A stretch of DNA of 11,762 nt from positions 1 through 11,762 of the forward strand of contig CALBJG010000009.1 in NCBI GenBank assembly GCA_937892865.1, in the 5' to 3' direction. The stretch comes from an uncultured Clostridia bacterium (lineage in GTDB: Bacteria; Bacillota; Clostridia; Oscillospirales; Oscillospiraceae). The notes below the pieces were generated by a model. The model saw only the letters and a list, made by a program, of their open reading frames with translations. It ran no database searches and was not told the DNA's origin. The translations under genes and the position numbers were made by a program. How positions within the stretch are numbered: the first letter of the stretch is position 1; each line of letters begins with the position of its first letter. Positions 1 through 6,390 of this stretch are shown here, piece after piece.

Positions 1-405
1 CTTGGCAGCCAGTGCCATACCGGTAGCCACGGAAACGCCCTGGCCCAGAGAACCGGTGGACATATCCACGCCGGGAACAGTGTTCATATTGGGGTGACCC
101 TGCAGGTAGGAGTCAATATGACGCAAAGTGGGCAGATCCTCCACGGGGAAGAAGCCCCGCTCTGCCAGGGCAGAGTACAGACCGGGAGCGGTATGGCCCT
201 TACTCAGGACAAACCGGTCACGTCCTTCCCACTTGGGATTCTTGGGATCGATATTCATTTCCTTAAAGTAGAGGTAAGTAAATACCTCTGCAGCGGACAA
301 ACTGCCGCCGGGATGGCCTGCCTTTGCGCCGTGGGTGGACTCGATAATGCCCATCCGGACTTTGCAGGCAATTGCCATCAGTTCCTTCTTCTGCTCGAAA
401 GTCAT
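1..405 (-). CDS. Transketolase, N-terminal subunit (partial)
   Basis: Thiamine-diphosphate enzyme of the non-oxidative pentose phosphate pathway that moves two-carbon ketol units between sugar phosphates in the cytoplasm. Only the first 135 residues are present; the rest lies beyond position 1. Visible family marks are AGHPGGSLSAAEVFTYLYF (about residues 28-46), DRFVLSKGH and the cofactor-pocket stretch STGSLGQGVSVATGMALA near the window edge. The start (MTFEQKKELMAIACKVRMG) resembles the separate N-terminal subunit of Firmicute split transketolases, but the cut end cannot prove that the gene is split. The ATG at 405-403 is preceded by an AAGGAGGCC site at 418-410. It lies downstream of and co-oriented with the DeoR-type regulator but has its own promoter. 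The link to the sugar operon is positional only. Confidence 0.93.
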   Translation of the reverse strand, partial: MTFEQKKELMAIACKVRMGIIESTHGAKAGHPGGSLSAAEVFTYLYFKEMNIDPKNPKWEGRDRFVLSKGHTAPGLYSALAERGFFPVEDLPTLRHIDSYLQGHPNMNTVPGVDMSTGSLGQGVSVATGMALAAK

Positions 406-442
406 AATTGGCCTCCTTAAAATTTCTTATTTTGTCGCAAAT

Positions 443-471
443 ATCTTACCATTAAATGGTGAAAAGTGCAA
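443..471 (-). promoter_or_regulatory. Promoter of the transketolase gene, with a palindrome in the spacer
   Basis: Read on the minus strand, TTGCAC (471-466) and TAAGAT (448-443) are separated by exactly 17 bases, giving a sigma-70/sigma-A type promoter with an expected start near 436. The palindrome ACCATT-A-AATGGT (448-460) fills most of the spacer and touches the -10 box, so a bound repressor would block polymerase. The promoter call rests on sequence match only; the operator idea is inference. The 94-base gap between the two genes holds nothing else that I can support, and I see no clear terminator after the regulator gene, so read-through from it is possible. Confidence 0.6.
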
Positions 472-499
472 GTATTTTACCGGAATTTGCAAAAGCATT

Positions 500-1246
500 T
501 TAAAGGAAATCAGTCTCCGGCGCTATATTTTTGAATTTCTCCGGGATATCCGCTTCGCTGACCAAATAATTCACCGATTTCAGATCGCACTGTTTATAGC
601 CTGCATACTTGTCAAACTTCTCGCTGTCACACAAAAAGACCGATTTTGCTGCATGGTTCATCATCGCTTCTTTCACTTTTACCTCTTCCAGTGAACTGTC
701 GTAAATCACGCCTTCCGGTGACAACGCCTTGGAGGAAAAGAATGCGAAATCCGCTCGCATATCCGAAAATATCCGCGTTGCATTTTCTCCGATCAAACAG
801 CGGCGGTAACCGCTGACACGGCCACCGGTGGAATACACCGTAACGCCCGCAGGTTGTTCTGTGCAGAGGATCTCCAAATTGTTGGTAACAATAGTAACTT
901 TCTTTGTTCGGAACAATTCTTGCGCCAGAAACAAAGCGCTGGACGATTGATCCAAAAACACAATATCTTTCTCTCCTACCAGGGATGCCGCCTTTTCTGC
1001 CATCACTTTTTTCTCACGAATACGGCTGTGTAACCGCAGGGCAAAGGGTACGCTTCGGGCATTGCTCTTGGCAAGTTCCACACCGCCGTAACTGCGCTCC
1101 ACCAGTGTCTCCTGCTCCAACTCCACCAGATCCCGGCGAATACTGGACTCGCTGGTATAAAGGAGTTTGCTCAGTTCCGCCACTGTTACATAGTCCCGGG
1201 CAGACAATATCTTTAAAATTTCATTTTTTCGCTCATTTCGAAACAT
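500..1246 (-). CDS. DeoR-family transcriptional regulator
   Basis: A 248-residue DNA-binding repressor of the DeoR family, whose members usually control sugar catabolism and respond to a sugar phosphate. The N-terminus (RNERKNEILKIL, residues 3-14) begins the winged helix-turn-helix, with the recognition helix around SESSIRRDLVELEQE (32-46) and the wing VERSYGGVEL (49-58). The remainder, about residues 75-235, fits the DeoR C-terminal sensor fold, including the VFLDQSSSALFLAQEL and TIVTNNLEI stretches typical of the effector pocket. Length is normal for the family. The ATG at 1246-1244 follows a GGTGG-rich site about six bases upstream. It is divergent from the oxidoreductase operon across a 138-base gap, the usual arrangement for a local regulator, so it probably represses that operon and itself. 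The effector is unknown. Confidence 0.92.
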   Translation of the reverse strand: MFRNERKNEILKILSARDYVTVAELSKLLYTSESSIRRDLVELEQETLVERSYGGVELAKSNARSVPFALRLHSRIREKKVMAEKAASLVGEKDIVFLDQSSSALFLAQELFRTKKVTIVTNNLEILCTEQPAGVTVYSTGGRVSGYRRCLIGENATRIFSDMRADFAFFSSKALSPEGVIYDSSLEEVKVKEAMMNHAAKSVFLCDSEKFDKYAGYKQCDLKSVNYLVSEADIPEKFKNIAPETDFL

Positions 1247-1287
1247 AGTACACCACCAATCCTGCTTATTATTGCATATTGTTCAAA

Positions 1288-1316
1288 ATTATACTGCGCG
1301 TTTGCCGTTTTTTGAC
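1288..1316 (-). promoter_or_regulatory. Possible promoter of the DeoR-type gene
   Basis: On the minus strand a perfect TATAAT lies at 1293-1288, with a poor -35 candidate (GTCAAA, 1316-1311) at 17-base spacing. The expected start is near 1281, about 35 bases before the ATG. The -10 box is convincing and the -35 is weak, as would suit a low-level or autoregulated gene. Confidence 0.4.
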
Positions 1317-1333
1317 TATTTCTTGCGTGTTTT
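1295..1333. promoter_or_regulatory. Candidate DeoR operator repeats in the divergent gap
   Basis: TGCGCGTTT at 1295-1303 and TGCGTGTTT at 1324-1332 match at 8 of 9 positions and lie 29 bases apart, near three helical turns. A weaker relative, TGCCGTTTT, sits between them at 1303-1311. The distal copy covers the -35 box of the plus-strand operon, and the proximal copy adjoins the -10 box of the regulator gene. DeoR-family proteins often bind spaced repeats in such gaps. Assignment as operators is inference. Confidence 0.3.
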
Positions 1334-1351
1334 CTATGGGCATATTATAAT
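1323..1351 (+). promoter_or_regulatory. Promoter of the sugar-catabolism operon
   Basis: TTGCGT (1323-1328) and a perfect TATAAT (1346-1351) are separated by 17 bases. The expected start is near 1358, leaving a leader of about 27 bases with the ribosome site TAAAGGG (1369-1375). This is the best plus-strand promoter in the divergent gap. A closer match to the -35 consensus, TTGACT at 1312, is 28 bases from the -10 box and too far to pair with it. Confidence 0.6.
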
Positions 1352-1384
1352 AGACACAGTCTGAAAAGTAAAGGGTGTGTTTCC

Positions 1385-2398
1385 TTGGTTAATTTTGCGA
1401 TCATCGGTACCGGCGTTATCGCACAGCAACACGTTTTAGGCATTCGCAGTACAGAGTCTGCAGAATTGGTCGCCGTGTGTGACACAAGTCAGGAACGGGC
1501 TTCCGATTTTGCCGCCAAATATAACATCAAAAAAGTATACACGGATTACCACATCCTGCTGTCCGATCCGGGCATTGATGCCGTTTGTGTCTGCACCCCC
1601 AGTGGCACCCACGGACAGATCTGTATGGATGCTGCCAAAGCAGGTAAACACATTCTTTGCGAAAAGCCCATTGAAACCAAGTCCGAAAAACTGGATGCTT
1701 TGATTGCTGAAGTGGAACGGCACAATGTAAAAATGGCTTGTGTATTCCAGCGGCGTTACGAAGATGTTCCAAAACGGGTAAAAGCCGCTCTGGACAGCGG
1801 TGAATTCGGCAAGGTGCTGATGGCCAGCGCTTACTTAAAATACTACCGTTCAGAAGATTACTACAAAAGTTCCGGTTGGCGCGCCACCTGGGAATTTGAC
1901 GGCGGCGGTTGTCTGATGAATCAGGGCATTCACGGCATCGATCTGATCAGTTGGCTGATGGGCGGCGTTAAAAAAGTCAACGCCATTACCAGAACACAAC
2001 TGCATAATATCGAAGTGGAAGATACGGCTGTTGCCGCTGTGGAATATCAAAACGGCGCCATTGGCGTGATCGAAGGGTCTACCTGCGTACAACCTGCGCA
2101 GCAAAGCCGGTTTGAGATCCACTGTGAAAAGGGTTCTGTTGTATTCTCCGATGCCGGCATCCTGCAATGGCACTTAAACGGTGAAGATGTTCCCTTTACG
2201 GTTGTGGAGCATACCACTGCCAACGATGATCCCACAAAAGTTTTGCAGAATAATCATGGTATTCTGATCGCTGAACTTGTCCACGCCATTGAAACCGACA
2301 CCCAACCGTCAATTGGACCCCGGGAAGCCCGGAAGGCTGTGGACACCATTCTCGCAATTTACCGCTCCTCAAAAGAGGGAAAGGAGATCTGCCTATGA
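1385..2398 (+). CDS. Gfo/Idh/MocA-family NAD(P)-dependent oxidoreductase
   Basis: A 337-residue oxidoreductase of the glucose-fructose oxidoreductase / inositol dehydrogenase family, which oxidises or reduces a secondary hydroxyl of a sugar, sugar derivative or cyclitol with a nicotinamide cofactor. The N-terminal Rossmann fold begins FAIIGTGVIA (residues 4-13), followed by AVCDTS for cofactor binding. The signature lysine is in CEKPIETK (92-99) and the catalytic-domain motif is GGGCLMNQGIHGIDLISW (173-190), with H183 the likely acid/base. No signal peptide is seen, so it is cytoplasmic. The start is TTG (1385), set by TAAAGGG nine bases upstream and by alignment with the conserved N-terminus; no ATG fits. 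It is the first gene of the operon, and its stop overlaps the next start as ATGA. The substrate is not readable from sequence. Confidence 0.92.
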   Translation: MVNFAIIGTGVIAQQHVLGIRSTESAELVAVCDTSQERASDFAAKYNIKKVYTDYHILLSDPGIDAVCVCTPSGTHGQICMDAAKAGKHILCEKPIETKSEKLDALIAEVERHNVKMACVFQRRYEDVPKRVKAALDSGEFGKVLMASAYLKYYRSEDYYKSSGWRATWEFDGGGCLMNQGIHGIDLISWLMGGVKKVNAITRTQLHNIEVEDTAVAAVEYQNGAIGVIEGSTCVQPAQQSRFEIHCEKGSVVFSDAGILQWHLNGEDVPFTVVEHTTANDDPTKVLQNNHGILIAELVHAIETDTQPSIGPREARKAVDTILAIYRSSKEGKEICL

Positions 2399-3690
2399 AA
2401 ATTACAAACGCCTCCTGCGGTTACAGGGCAGAGCCCCTGGTTGCTCCCTTTGGCTTCAAAGGCGGTTACTTAAGCGAACTTTGGCAGGTGGTTGCACGGC
2501 TGGAATGTGATGAAAAAGTCGGCATTGGTCCGGGTATCCAAAGTGTTCTTTGGTCCGATGCCGGTGTGTTTGCCGCAAACACGCAAAAAAAGGGCAACGA
2601 ACTGATGTACCGGTTGACCTGCTATGCCCTGACTTTGGCCAAAGATATGGAATTTACTACACCTTTTGACCTTTTAGACCAGTTATTTCCCAAAGTTTGG
2701 GAATACGGCAAGCAGATCACCGGACGGAAAGACCTGCGGGCGACTTTCGCGCTGAATGCGTTGGTGCCGGTAGACTTTGCCGCGTGGCAACTGTACGGAA
2801 AACTCCGGAACACAGAAAACATCCTGGATCTTTTGACCCCGGAAATGGCAATGCCTCTTTCCGGCAAGCAGGATAAACTCTGTTCCGTTCCCCTGGTCAG
2901 TTACGGTTTGGATACCGATGCAGTAAAAAAACTCATTGACGACGGCTATTTCTTCTTAAAAGTGAAGATCGGTTCTGACCCGGAGAAGGACGGCGACCCG
3001 GAAAAAATGCTCGCCTGGGATATGCAACGGCTGACCCAGATCCACGAAGTTGCAAAGGATATGCAAACACCTTACACCGCGTCCGGTCATATCCCCTACT
3101 ATTTGGATGCCAACGGCCGCTATGATCATAAAGACCGCTTAAAACGGCTTTTGGATCACGCGGACAAGATCGGCGCGCTGGATCGGATCGCCATTTTGGA
3201 AGAGCCCTTCCCGGAGGAGTTTCTGGCGGATGTTTCCGACCTTCCGGTACGGATCGCCGCTGATGAATCTGCCCACACCGTGAAAGACGCTATAGATAGG
3301 ATGGATTTAGGCTACAAGGCTATCGCATTAAAGCCCATCGCCAAAACTCTCTCAATGACTTTACAGATTTTGCAAGCCGCCTATCTGCGGAATATCCCCT
3401 GTTTCTGCGCTGATTTAACAGTAAATCCCTGGATGGTGGACTTGAATAAAAACATCGCCGGTCGCATCAGCACCCTTCCCGGTATGAAGATCGGCGTATT
3501 GGAATCCAACGGTTCTCAGAATTATGTAAACTGGGAGCAGATGGGCGCAAACCACCCCTGCTGTGGTCAGTGGGACAGCGCCCCGGAAAACGGTATTTAC
3601 ACCGCAGATGCGCATTTTTATGACAAAAGCGGTGGTCTGTTCGCATCAAGCCAATATTATGACACACTTTCCAAAAATGAAACGAGGTAA
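2395..3690 (+). CDS. Enolase-superfamily (mandelate racemase / muconate lactonizing type) enzyme
   Basis: A 431-residue metal-dependent enzyme of the enolase superfamily, which abstracts a proton next to a carboxylate and then dehydrates, epimerises or cycloisomerises the acid. Active-site elements appear in order: KVK (K189, K191) at the end of the second barrel strand, the metal-ligand region LDANGRY (D238, N240), LEEPF (E269), AADES (D290, E291), and ALKPIAK (K313, K317) on the sixth strand. Lysines on both faces fit the muconate-lactonizing/epimerase-like subgroup better than the His-Asp dyad of mandelate racemase. The N-terminal cap (about 1-130) carries FKGGYLSELWQVVA and GIQSVLWSDAGVFA, which I cannot tie to a characterised function. 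It overlaps the upstream gene by four bases (ATGA) with AAGGAG nearby, so translation is probably coupled. A sugar-acid dehydratase or epimerase is likely; specificity is unknown. Confidence 0.87.
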   Translation: MKITNASCGYRAEPLVAPFGFKGGYLSELWQVVARLECDEKVGIGPGIQSVLWSDAGVFAANTQKKGNELMYRLTCYALTLAKDMEFTTPFDLLDQLFPKVWEYGKQITGRKDLRATFALNALVPVDFAAWQLYGKLRNTENILDLLTPEMAMPLSGKQDKLCSVPLVSYGLDTDAVKKLIDDGYFFLKVKIGSDPEKDGDPEKMLAWDMQRLTQIHEVAKDMQTPYTASGHIPYYLDANGRYDHKDRLKRLLDHADKIGALDRIAILEEPFPEEFLADVSDLPVRIAADESAHTVKDAIDRMDLGYKAIALKPIAKTLSMTLQILQAAYLRNIPCFCADLTVNPWMVDLNKNIAGRISTLPGMKIGVLESNGSQNYVNWEQMGANHPCCGQWDSAPENGIYTADAHFYDKSGGLFASSQYYDTLSKNETR

Positions 3691-3695
3691 TCACA

Positions 3696-4688
3696 ATGAA
3701 AAAAATCGTATTTTTGATGGCGCCTTTCCGTCAGGAAAAGATCTTCGGAGAAAAGTATTTTTCCCAGATGCGTCCTTATGGTGAACTATGTTTCTATGAC
3801 CGTCCCGATTTTGATGACCGGGCGTATGTATTGGACTTTGTCAAAGATGCTGATTACATCATTACTTCCTGGGGCAGCCCCCGGATCGAGAAGGACATTT
3901 TGGATGTATGTCCCAATCTGGTGGCGGTTATGCACGCCGCAGGCACTCCCAAGCCTGTGATCTCTGATGAATTGATCGCAAAAAAGATCCGGGTTACATA
4001 CTCCGCTGTCGCTTTGGGCGAAGGCGTTGCAGAAACTGCGCTGACTATGGCGATTTCCGCGATCAAAGGTCTGTTCATCCTGCCCCAGCACACCGCCAAC
4101 GGCGAGTGGATGGATTGCAAGACCCTGGCAAGAGATTTTTATGACATCACCGTCGGTGTCATCAGTGCCGGTTTTGTAGGTAGCCACATGATCAAACTGC
4201 TGCAGAATTTTAATGTGGATGTTCTGCTGTATGACCCCTATGTGTCTGAAGAACGGGCTGCGGCTATGGGCGCAAAGAAAGTAGAACTGAATGAACTGCT
4301 TTCCGTTTCCGATGTGGTCACCATTCACGCTCCCTCCATTCCTGCTACCGACAATATGCTGAACGCTTCCAATCTGCCGCTTATTAAGGACGGCGCTGTT
4401 CTGATCAACACCGCCCGTGGCAGTATCATTGATGAACCTGCCCTCATTGAAGAACTGAAGAAGAACCGCTTCTTCGCCTGCATCGATGTGACCAATCCCG
4501 AACCCCCCGCGGAAGACAACGAACTGCGCAAACTGCCCAATGTGGCGCTGACGCCCCACATTGCCGGCGCCATTGCCAACGGTCAGAAGCGGATCGCAAA
4601 ACACATTTGCGAGGAACTGACCCGCTGTGAAAACGGCGAGAGAATGCGTACAGAATTGGATCCCGAAAAATTAAGCACCATGGCCTGA
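3696..4688 (+). CDS. D-2-hydroxyacid dehydrogenase family protein
   Basis: A 330-residue NAD(P)-dependent enzyme of the D-isomer-specific 2-hydroxyacid dehydrogenase family, expected to interconvert a 2-keto acid and a 2-hydroxy acid. The catalytic set is present: Arg241 in NTARGSIIDEPAL, Glu269 in TNPEPP and His288 in LTPHIAGA. The cofactor loop reads GVISAGFVG (154-162), where the usual first glycine of GxGxxG is serine, and Asp180 in LLYDPYV suggests NAD preference. Length and domain order (split catalytic domain around a Rossmann core) are normal. It starts five bases after the enolase-family gene, with GAGGT overlapping that gene's stop codon region. It probably reduces or oxidises an acid made by the two preceding enzymes; that link is inference. 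Its stop codon lies in the first copy of a 17-base repeat. Confidence 0.9.
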   Translation: MKKIVFLMAPFRQEKIFGEKYFSQMRPYGELCFYDRPDFDDRAYVLDFVKDADYIITSWGSPRIEKDILDVCPNLVAVMHAAGTPKPVISDELIAKKIRVTYSAVALGEGVAETALTMAISAIKGLFILPQHTANGEWMDCKTLARDFYDITVGVISAGFVGSHMIKLLQNFNVDVLLYDPYVSEERAAAMGAKKVELNELLSVSDVVTIHAPSIPATDNMLNASNLPLIKDGAVLINTARGSIIDEPALIEELKKNRFFACIDVTNPEPPAEDNELRKLPNVALTPHIAGAIANGQKRIAKHICEELTRCENGERMRTELDPEKLSTMA

Positions 4689-4702
4689 GCCGGGATGCCC
4701 CG
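4686..4702. repeat. 17-base direct repeat, copy 1 (covers a stop codon)
   Basis: TGAGCCGGGATGCCCCG occurs here and again at 4904-4920. The first three bases are the stop codon of the dehydrogenase gene. Within it GCCGGG and CCCGGC (4689-4694 and 4699-4704) can pair around a short ATGC loop, so the repeat is itself a small hairpin. Confidence 0.8.
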
Positions 4703-4982
4703 GCAGGCACTTTCGTGCCCTATTGCGGTGCCCGGTGCTCTCGTCGCCGTCGGCGCGGCTTCCTCGCTCACCGACCGCGGCTACTCGCTCAGGTCGCTTC
4801 ATCCGCCCCCGGCGGCGCTCCCATCGCTCCCCAACGCGAATCAATGTTTACCTTCCGTTATATCGCTCGGTAACAGGCAGTCAATCTTTAGATTCAGGTT
4901 TGTTGAGCCGGGATGCCCCGCATCATGCTCGGTAACAAACTACGGACTAAATGACCTTTGCACAAGAATTGTAATCTTTTTA
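4689..4982. other. GC-rich repeat-bearing intergenic element
   Basis: About 290 bases without a supportable gene. The part up to about 4840 is much richer in GC than its surroundings (43 of 60 bases at 4741-4800, counted by hand). It holds two adjacent hairpins (4689-4704, and GGCAC-TTTC-GTGCC at 4706-4719), the word TCGCTC at 4764, 4785, 4824 and 4863, and an 11-base repeat GCTCGGTAACA at 4865-4875 and 4927-4937. It is bracketed by the 17-base repeat. It resembles a multi-copy intergenic element of the kind scattered in gut Clostridia genomes, but copy number cannot be judged from one window. No tRNA or riboswitch was recognised. Confidence 0.5.
4904..4920. repeat. 17-base direct repeat, copy 2
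   Basis: Identical to 4686-4702, 218 bases downstream in the same orientation. What follows each copy differs (GCAGGCAC against CATCATGC), so this is a short shared word rather than a longer duplication. Confidence 0.8.
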
Positions 4983-5016
4983 ACAACCGGGGTTATTGAC
5001 CCCGGTTGTATTTTCT
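4983..5016 (+). terminator. Rho-independent terminator of the three-gene operon
   Basis: A perfect 11-base-pair stem (ACAACCGGGGT, 4983-4993, with ACCCCGGTTGT, 4999-5009) around a TATTG loop is followed by ATTTTCT. It points along the plus strand and should end transcripts from the oxidoreductase operon. The T run is modest, so some read-through into the next gene is possible. Confidence 0.8.
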
Positions 5017-5024
5017 GTTATGCT
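4996..5024 (+). promoter_or_regulatory. Promoter overlapping the terminator, for the TIM-barrel gene
   Basis: TTGACC (4996-5001) and TATGCT (5019-5024) are 17 bases apart, with an expected start near 5031 and the ribosome site AAGGAG at 5038-5043. The -35 box occupies the loop and first stem bases of the terminator's second arm. This would let the downstream gene be transcribed independently of the upstream operon. Confidence 0.5.
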
Positions 5025-5050
5025 TAAAGAAAAATATAAGGAGCATGTAT

Positions 5051-5905
5051 ATGAAGCACCCTTTTTTGATTTCCATTATTTCCGATGAAATATCTCAAGA
5101 TGCCGCAGTAGCCATTGCTCTGGCGAAAGAGCAGGGCCTGGACGGCGTGGAACTGCGTAGCGTGTGGGATGTTCCGGTGGAACTGCTGCCTGCAGAAAAA
5201 ACTACGCAACTGAAATCTATGCTGGAAGATGCGGGTCTGAAAGTATCCGGCATTGCCTCTTCCTTTATGAAAGAGGATTGGGGCGTAGATGACCGGGCGA
5301 AGTTTGACCGTTTGGTGAAAGCCTGCCACGATTACGGTTGTGACCATATGCGGGGTTTCAGTTTCTGGAAGAGTGACGATTATTCTGACGAAAAGTTTGC
5401 AGAATATCTTTCCAAGTACGATGAACTGCTTGCCGCAGAGGGTTTGACCCTGATGCTGGAAAACGATCCTTCCGTAAACTTGTCCACCGGTTTGGAACTG
5501 GCTCGCTTCTTTGGGGCTTATGACTTTAAGAATATCGGTATTCTCTGGGATCCGGGCAATGACATCTACACCTGCGGCGATGCAATAAAGCCCTATCCTG
5601 ATGAATACAACGCGCTCCGGGGCGCTGTCCGCCATGTGCATATCAAAGATGCAGTGCACAACGGCAAAGAAGGTATCGGCGTTGCCCCCGGCAACGGTTG
5701 GCTGGACATCGCCGGTCAACTGAAGGCTTTGGCAAATGACGGCTATACCGGCTGGATTGCTTTGGAGCCTCACTTCCGTTTAGAGGGAGAGATCGATGAA
5801 GAACTGCTGAAACGCCCCGGCGGCGCAGCATTCTCCGAAGGCGGCTTCGAGCCCTCCAAACTGGCGATGGAGCGTATGAACGGATTTTTAAGTGAACTGT
5901 TTTAA
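5051..5905 (+). CDS. Sugar phosphate isomerase/epimerase-like TIM-barrel protein
   Basis: A 284-residue cytoplasmic protein of the xylose-isomerase-like / AP-endonuclease-2 TIM-barrel family, whose members isomerise, epimerise, dehydrate or eliminate sugars and cyclitols using a divalent metal. Metal and active-site candidates are Glu34 (DGVELRS), Glu137 (LMLENDPS), Asp167 (ILWDPGN), His195/His197 (RHVHIKD) and Glu239 (IALEPHF), the order expected of the family. The start is taken at ATG 5051 because AAGGAG (5038-5043) is seven bases upstream; an in-frame ATG at 5045 is only one base from that site, and more upstream in-frame codons add residues that are not conserved-looking. It sits after the operon terminator but in the same direction and has its own likely promoter, so it may be co-regulated or constitutive. 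Substrate unknown; an IolE-, hydroxypyruvate-isomerase- or keto-glycoside-lyase-like role is possible. Confidence 0.88.
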   Translation: MKHPFLISIISDEISQDAAVAIALAKEQGLDGVELRSVWDVPVELLPAEKTTQLKSMLEDAGLKVSGIASSFMKEDWGVDDRAKFDRLVKACHDYGCDHMRGFSFWKSDDYSDEKFAEYLSKYDELLAAEGLTLMLENDPSVNLSTGLELARFFGAYDFKNIGILWDPGNDIYTCGDAIKPYPDEYNALRGAVRHVHIKDAVHNGKEGIGVAPGNGWLDIAGQLKALANDGYTGWIALEPHFRLEGEIDEELLKRPGGAAFSEGGFEPSKLAMERMNGFLSELF

Positions 5906-5907
5906 AT

Positions 5908-5943
5908 AAAAAAGATCGGATGTGTAAACATCCGATCTTTTTT
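5908..5943. terminator. Bidirectional rho-independent terminator
   Basis: A perfect 16-base-pair stem (5908-5923 with 5928-5943) around a GTAA loop, with A runs on the left arm and T runs on the right, so it works on either strand. It lies between the convergent TIM-barrel gene (stop at 5905) and the ACT-domain gene (stop at 5947), and closes both operons. Confidence 0.92.
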
Positions 5944-5946
5944 ATT

Positions 5947-6378
5947 TTACTTTATGTCCAGTTCCTCGGCAGACATCACTTTGATGTCGTGAGCTTGCAA
6001 TGCCTCGGTAAAGGTCTGCTCGTCAGCGATCCGCAGGACCATATATGCCTTGTCGTTCCGGTGGGTGAACAGAGAGTACATATACTCTACTGCAATGTTC
6101 TTCTCTGCCAGTACTGCCAGCAGTTCTGCCAATCCGGCAGGACGGTCCGGCACTTCCACAGCCCAAACGGGCGTCATGGACACAATATCACCGTGCTGCA
6201 GCAGAACATTGCTTGCTTTCTGGCTATCGTCCACGATCATACGGGCAAGACCGTAGTCTGCTGTTTCCGCAATGGAAATGGCGCGGATATCCACATTCTC
6301 TGCCGCCAACAGACGGGTGATCTCCGCCAACTGACCGGCGCGGTTTTCCAGGAATACAGAAATCTGATGAATACTCAT
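5947..6378 (-). CDS. Tandem ACT-domain protein
   Basis: A 143-residue protein made of two ACT domains (about residues 3-68 and 71-138), small ligand-binding folds that usually sense amino acids. The first begins HQISVFLENRAGQLAEITRLL with the NRAG turn typical of the ligand site; the second has WAVEVPDRPAGLAELLAVL with a matching DRPAG turn. There is no catalytic or DNA-binding domain, so it probably acts as a free-standing sensor or an allosteric partner. Such ACT proteins are commonly found beside iorAB and phenylacetate-CoA ligase genes, which suggests it senses an aromatic amino acid or a related acid; the target protein is unknown. The ATG at 6378-6376 is preceded by AAGGAGGAG. It is the last gene of the operon, 12 bases after the ligase gene. 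Confidence 0.88.
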   Translation of the reverse strand: MSIHQISVFLENRAGQLAEITRLLAAENVDIRAISIAETADYGLARMIVDDSQKASNVLLQHGDIVSMTPVWAVEVPDRPAGLAELLAVLAEKNIAVEYMYSLFTHRNDKAYMVLRIADEQTFTEALQAHDIKVMSAEELDIK

Positions 6379-6390
6379 GGTTTCTCCTCC

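Noticed and set aside
1312..1351. TTGACT at 1312 as the -35 box of the operon promoter
   Set aside because: It is 28 bases from the only good -10 box; TTGCGT at 1323 has the correct 17-base spacing.
1901..1938. Asparagine in NQGIH of the Gfo/Idh/MocA protein as a lost catalytic aspartate
   Set aside because: GGGxxxNQGIHxxD is common in this family, so it marks a subgroup and not a defect.
3786..4604. A 272-codon minus-strand open frame opposite the hydroxyacid dehydrogenase
   Set aside because: The plus-strand frame has all catalytic residues of its family; the minus frame has no ribosome site or recognisable motif.
4583..5027. Small open frames in the GC-rich gap, on both strands
   Set aside because: They lack suitable ribosome sites, start within repeats or the neighbouring gene, and their translations are Ser/Pro/Arg-rich without any motif.
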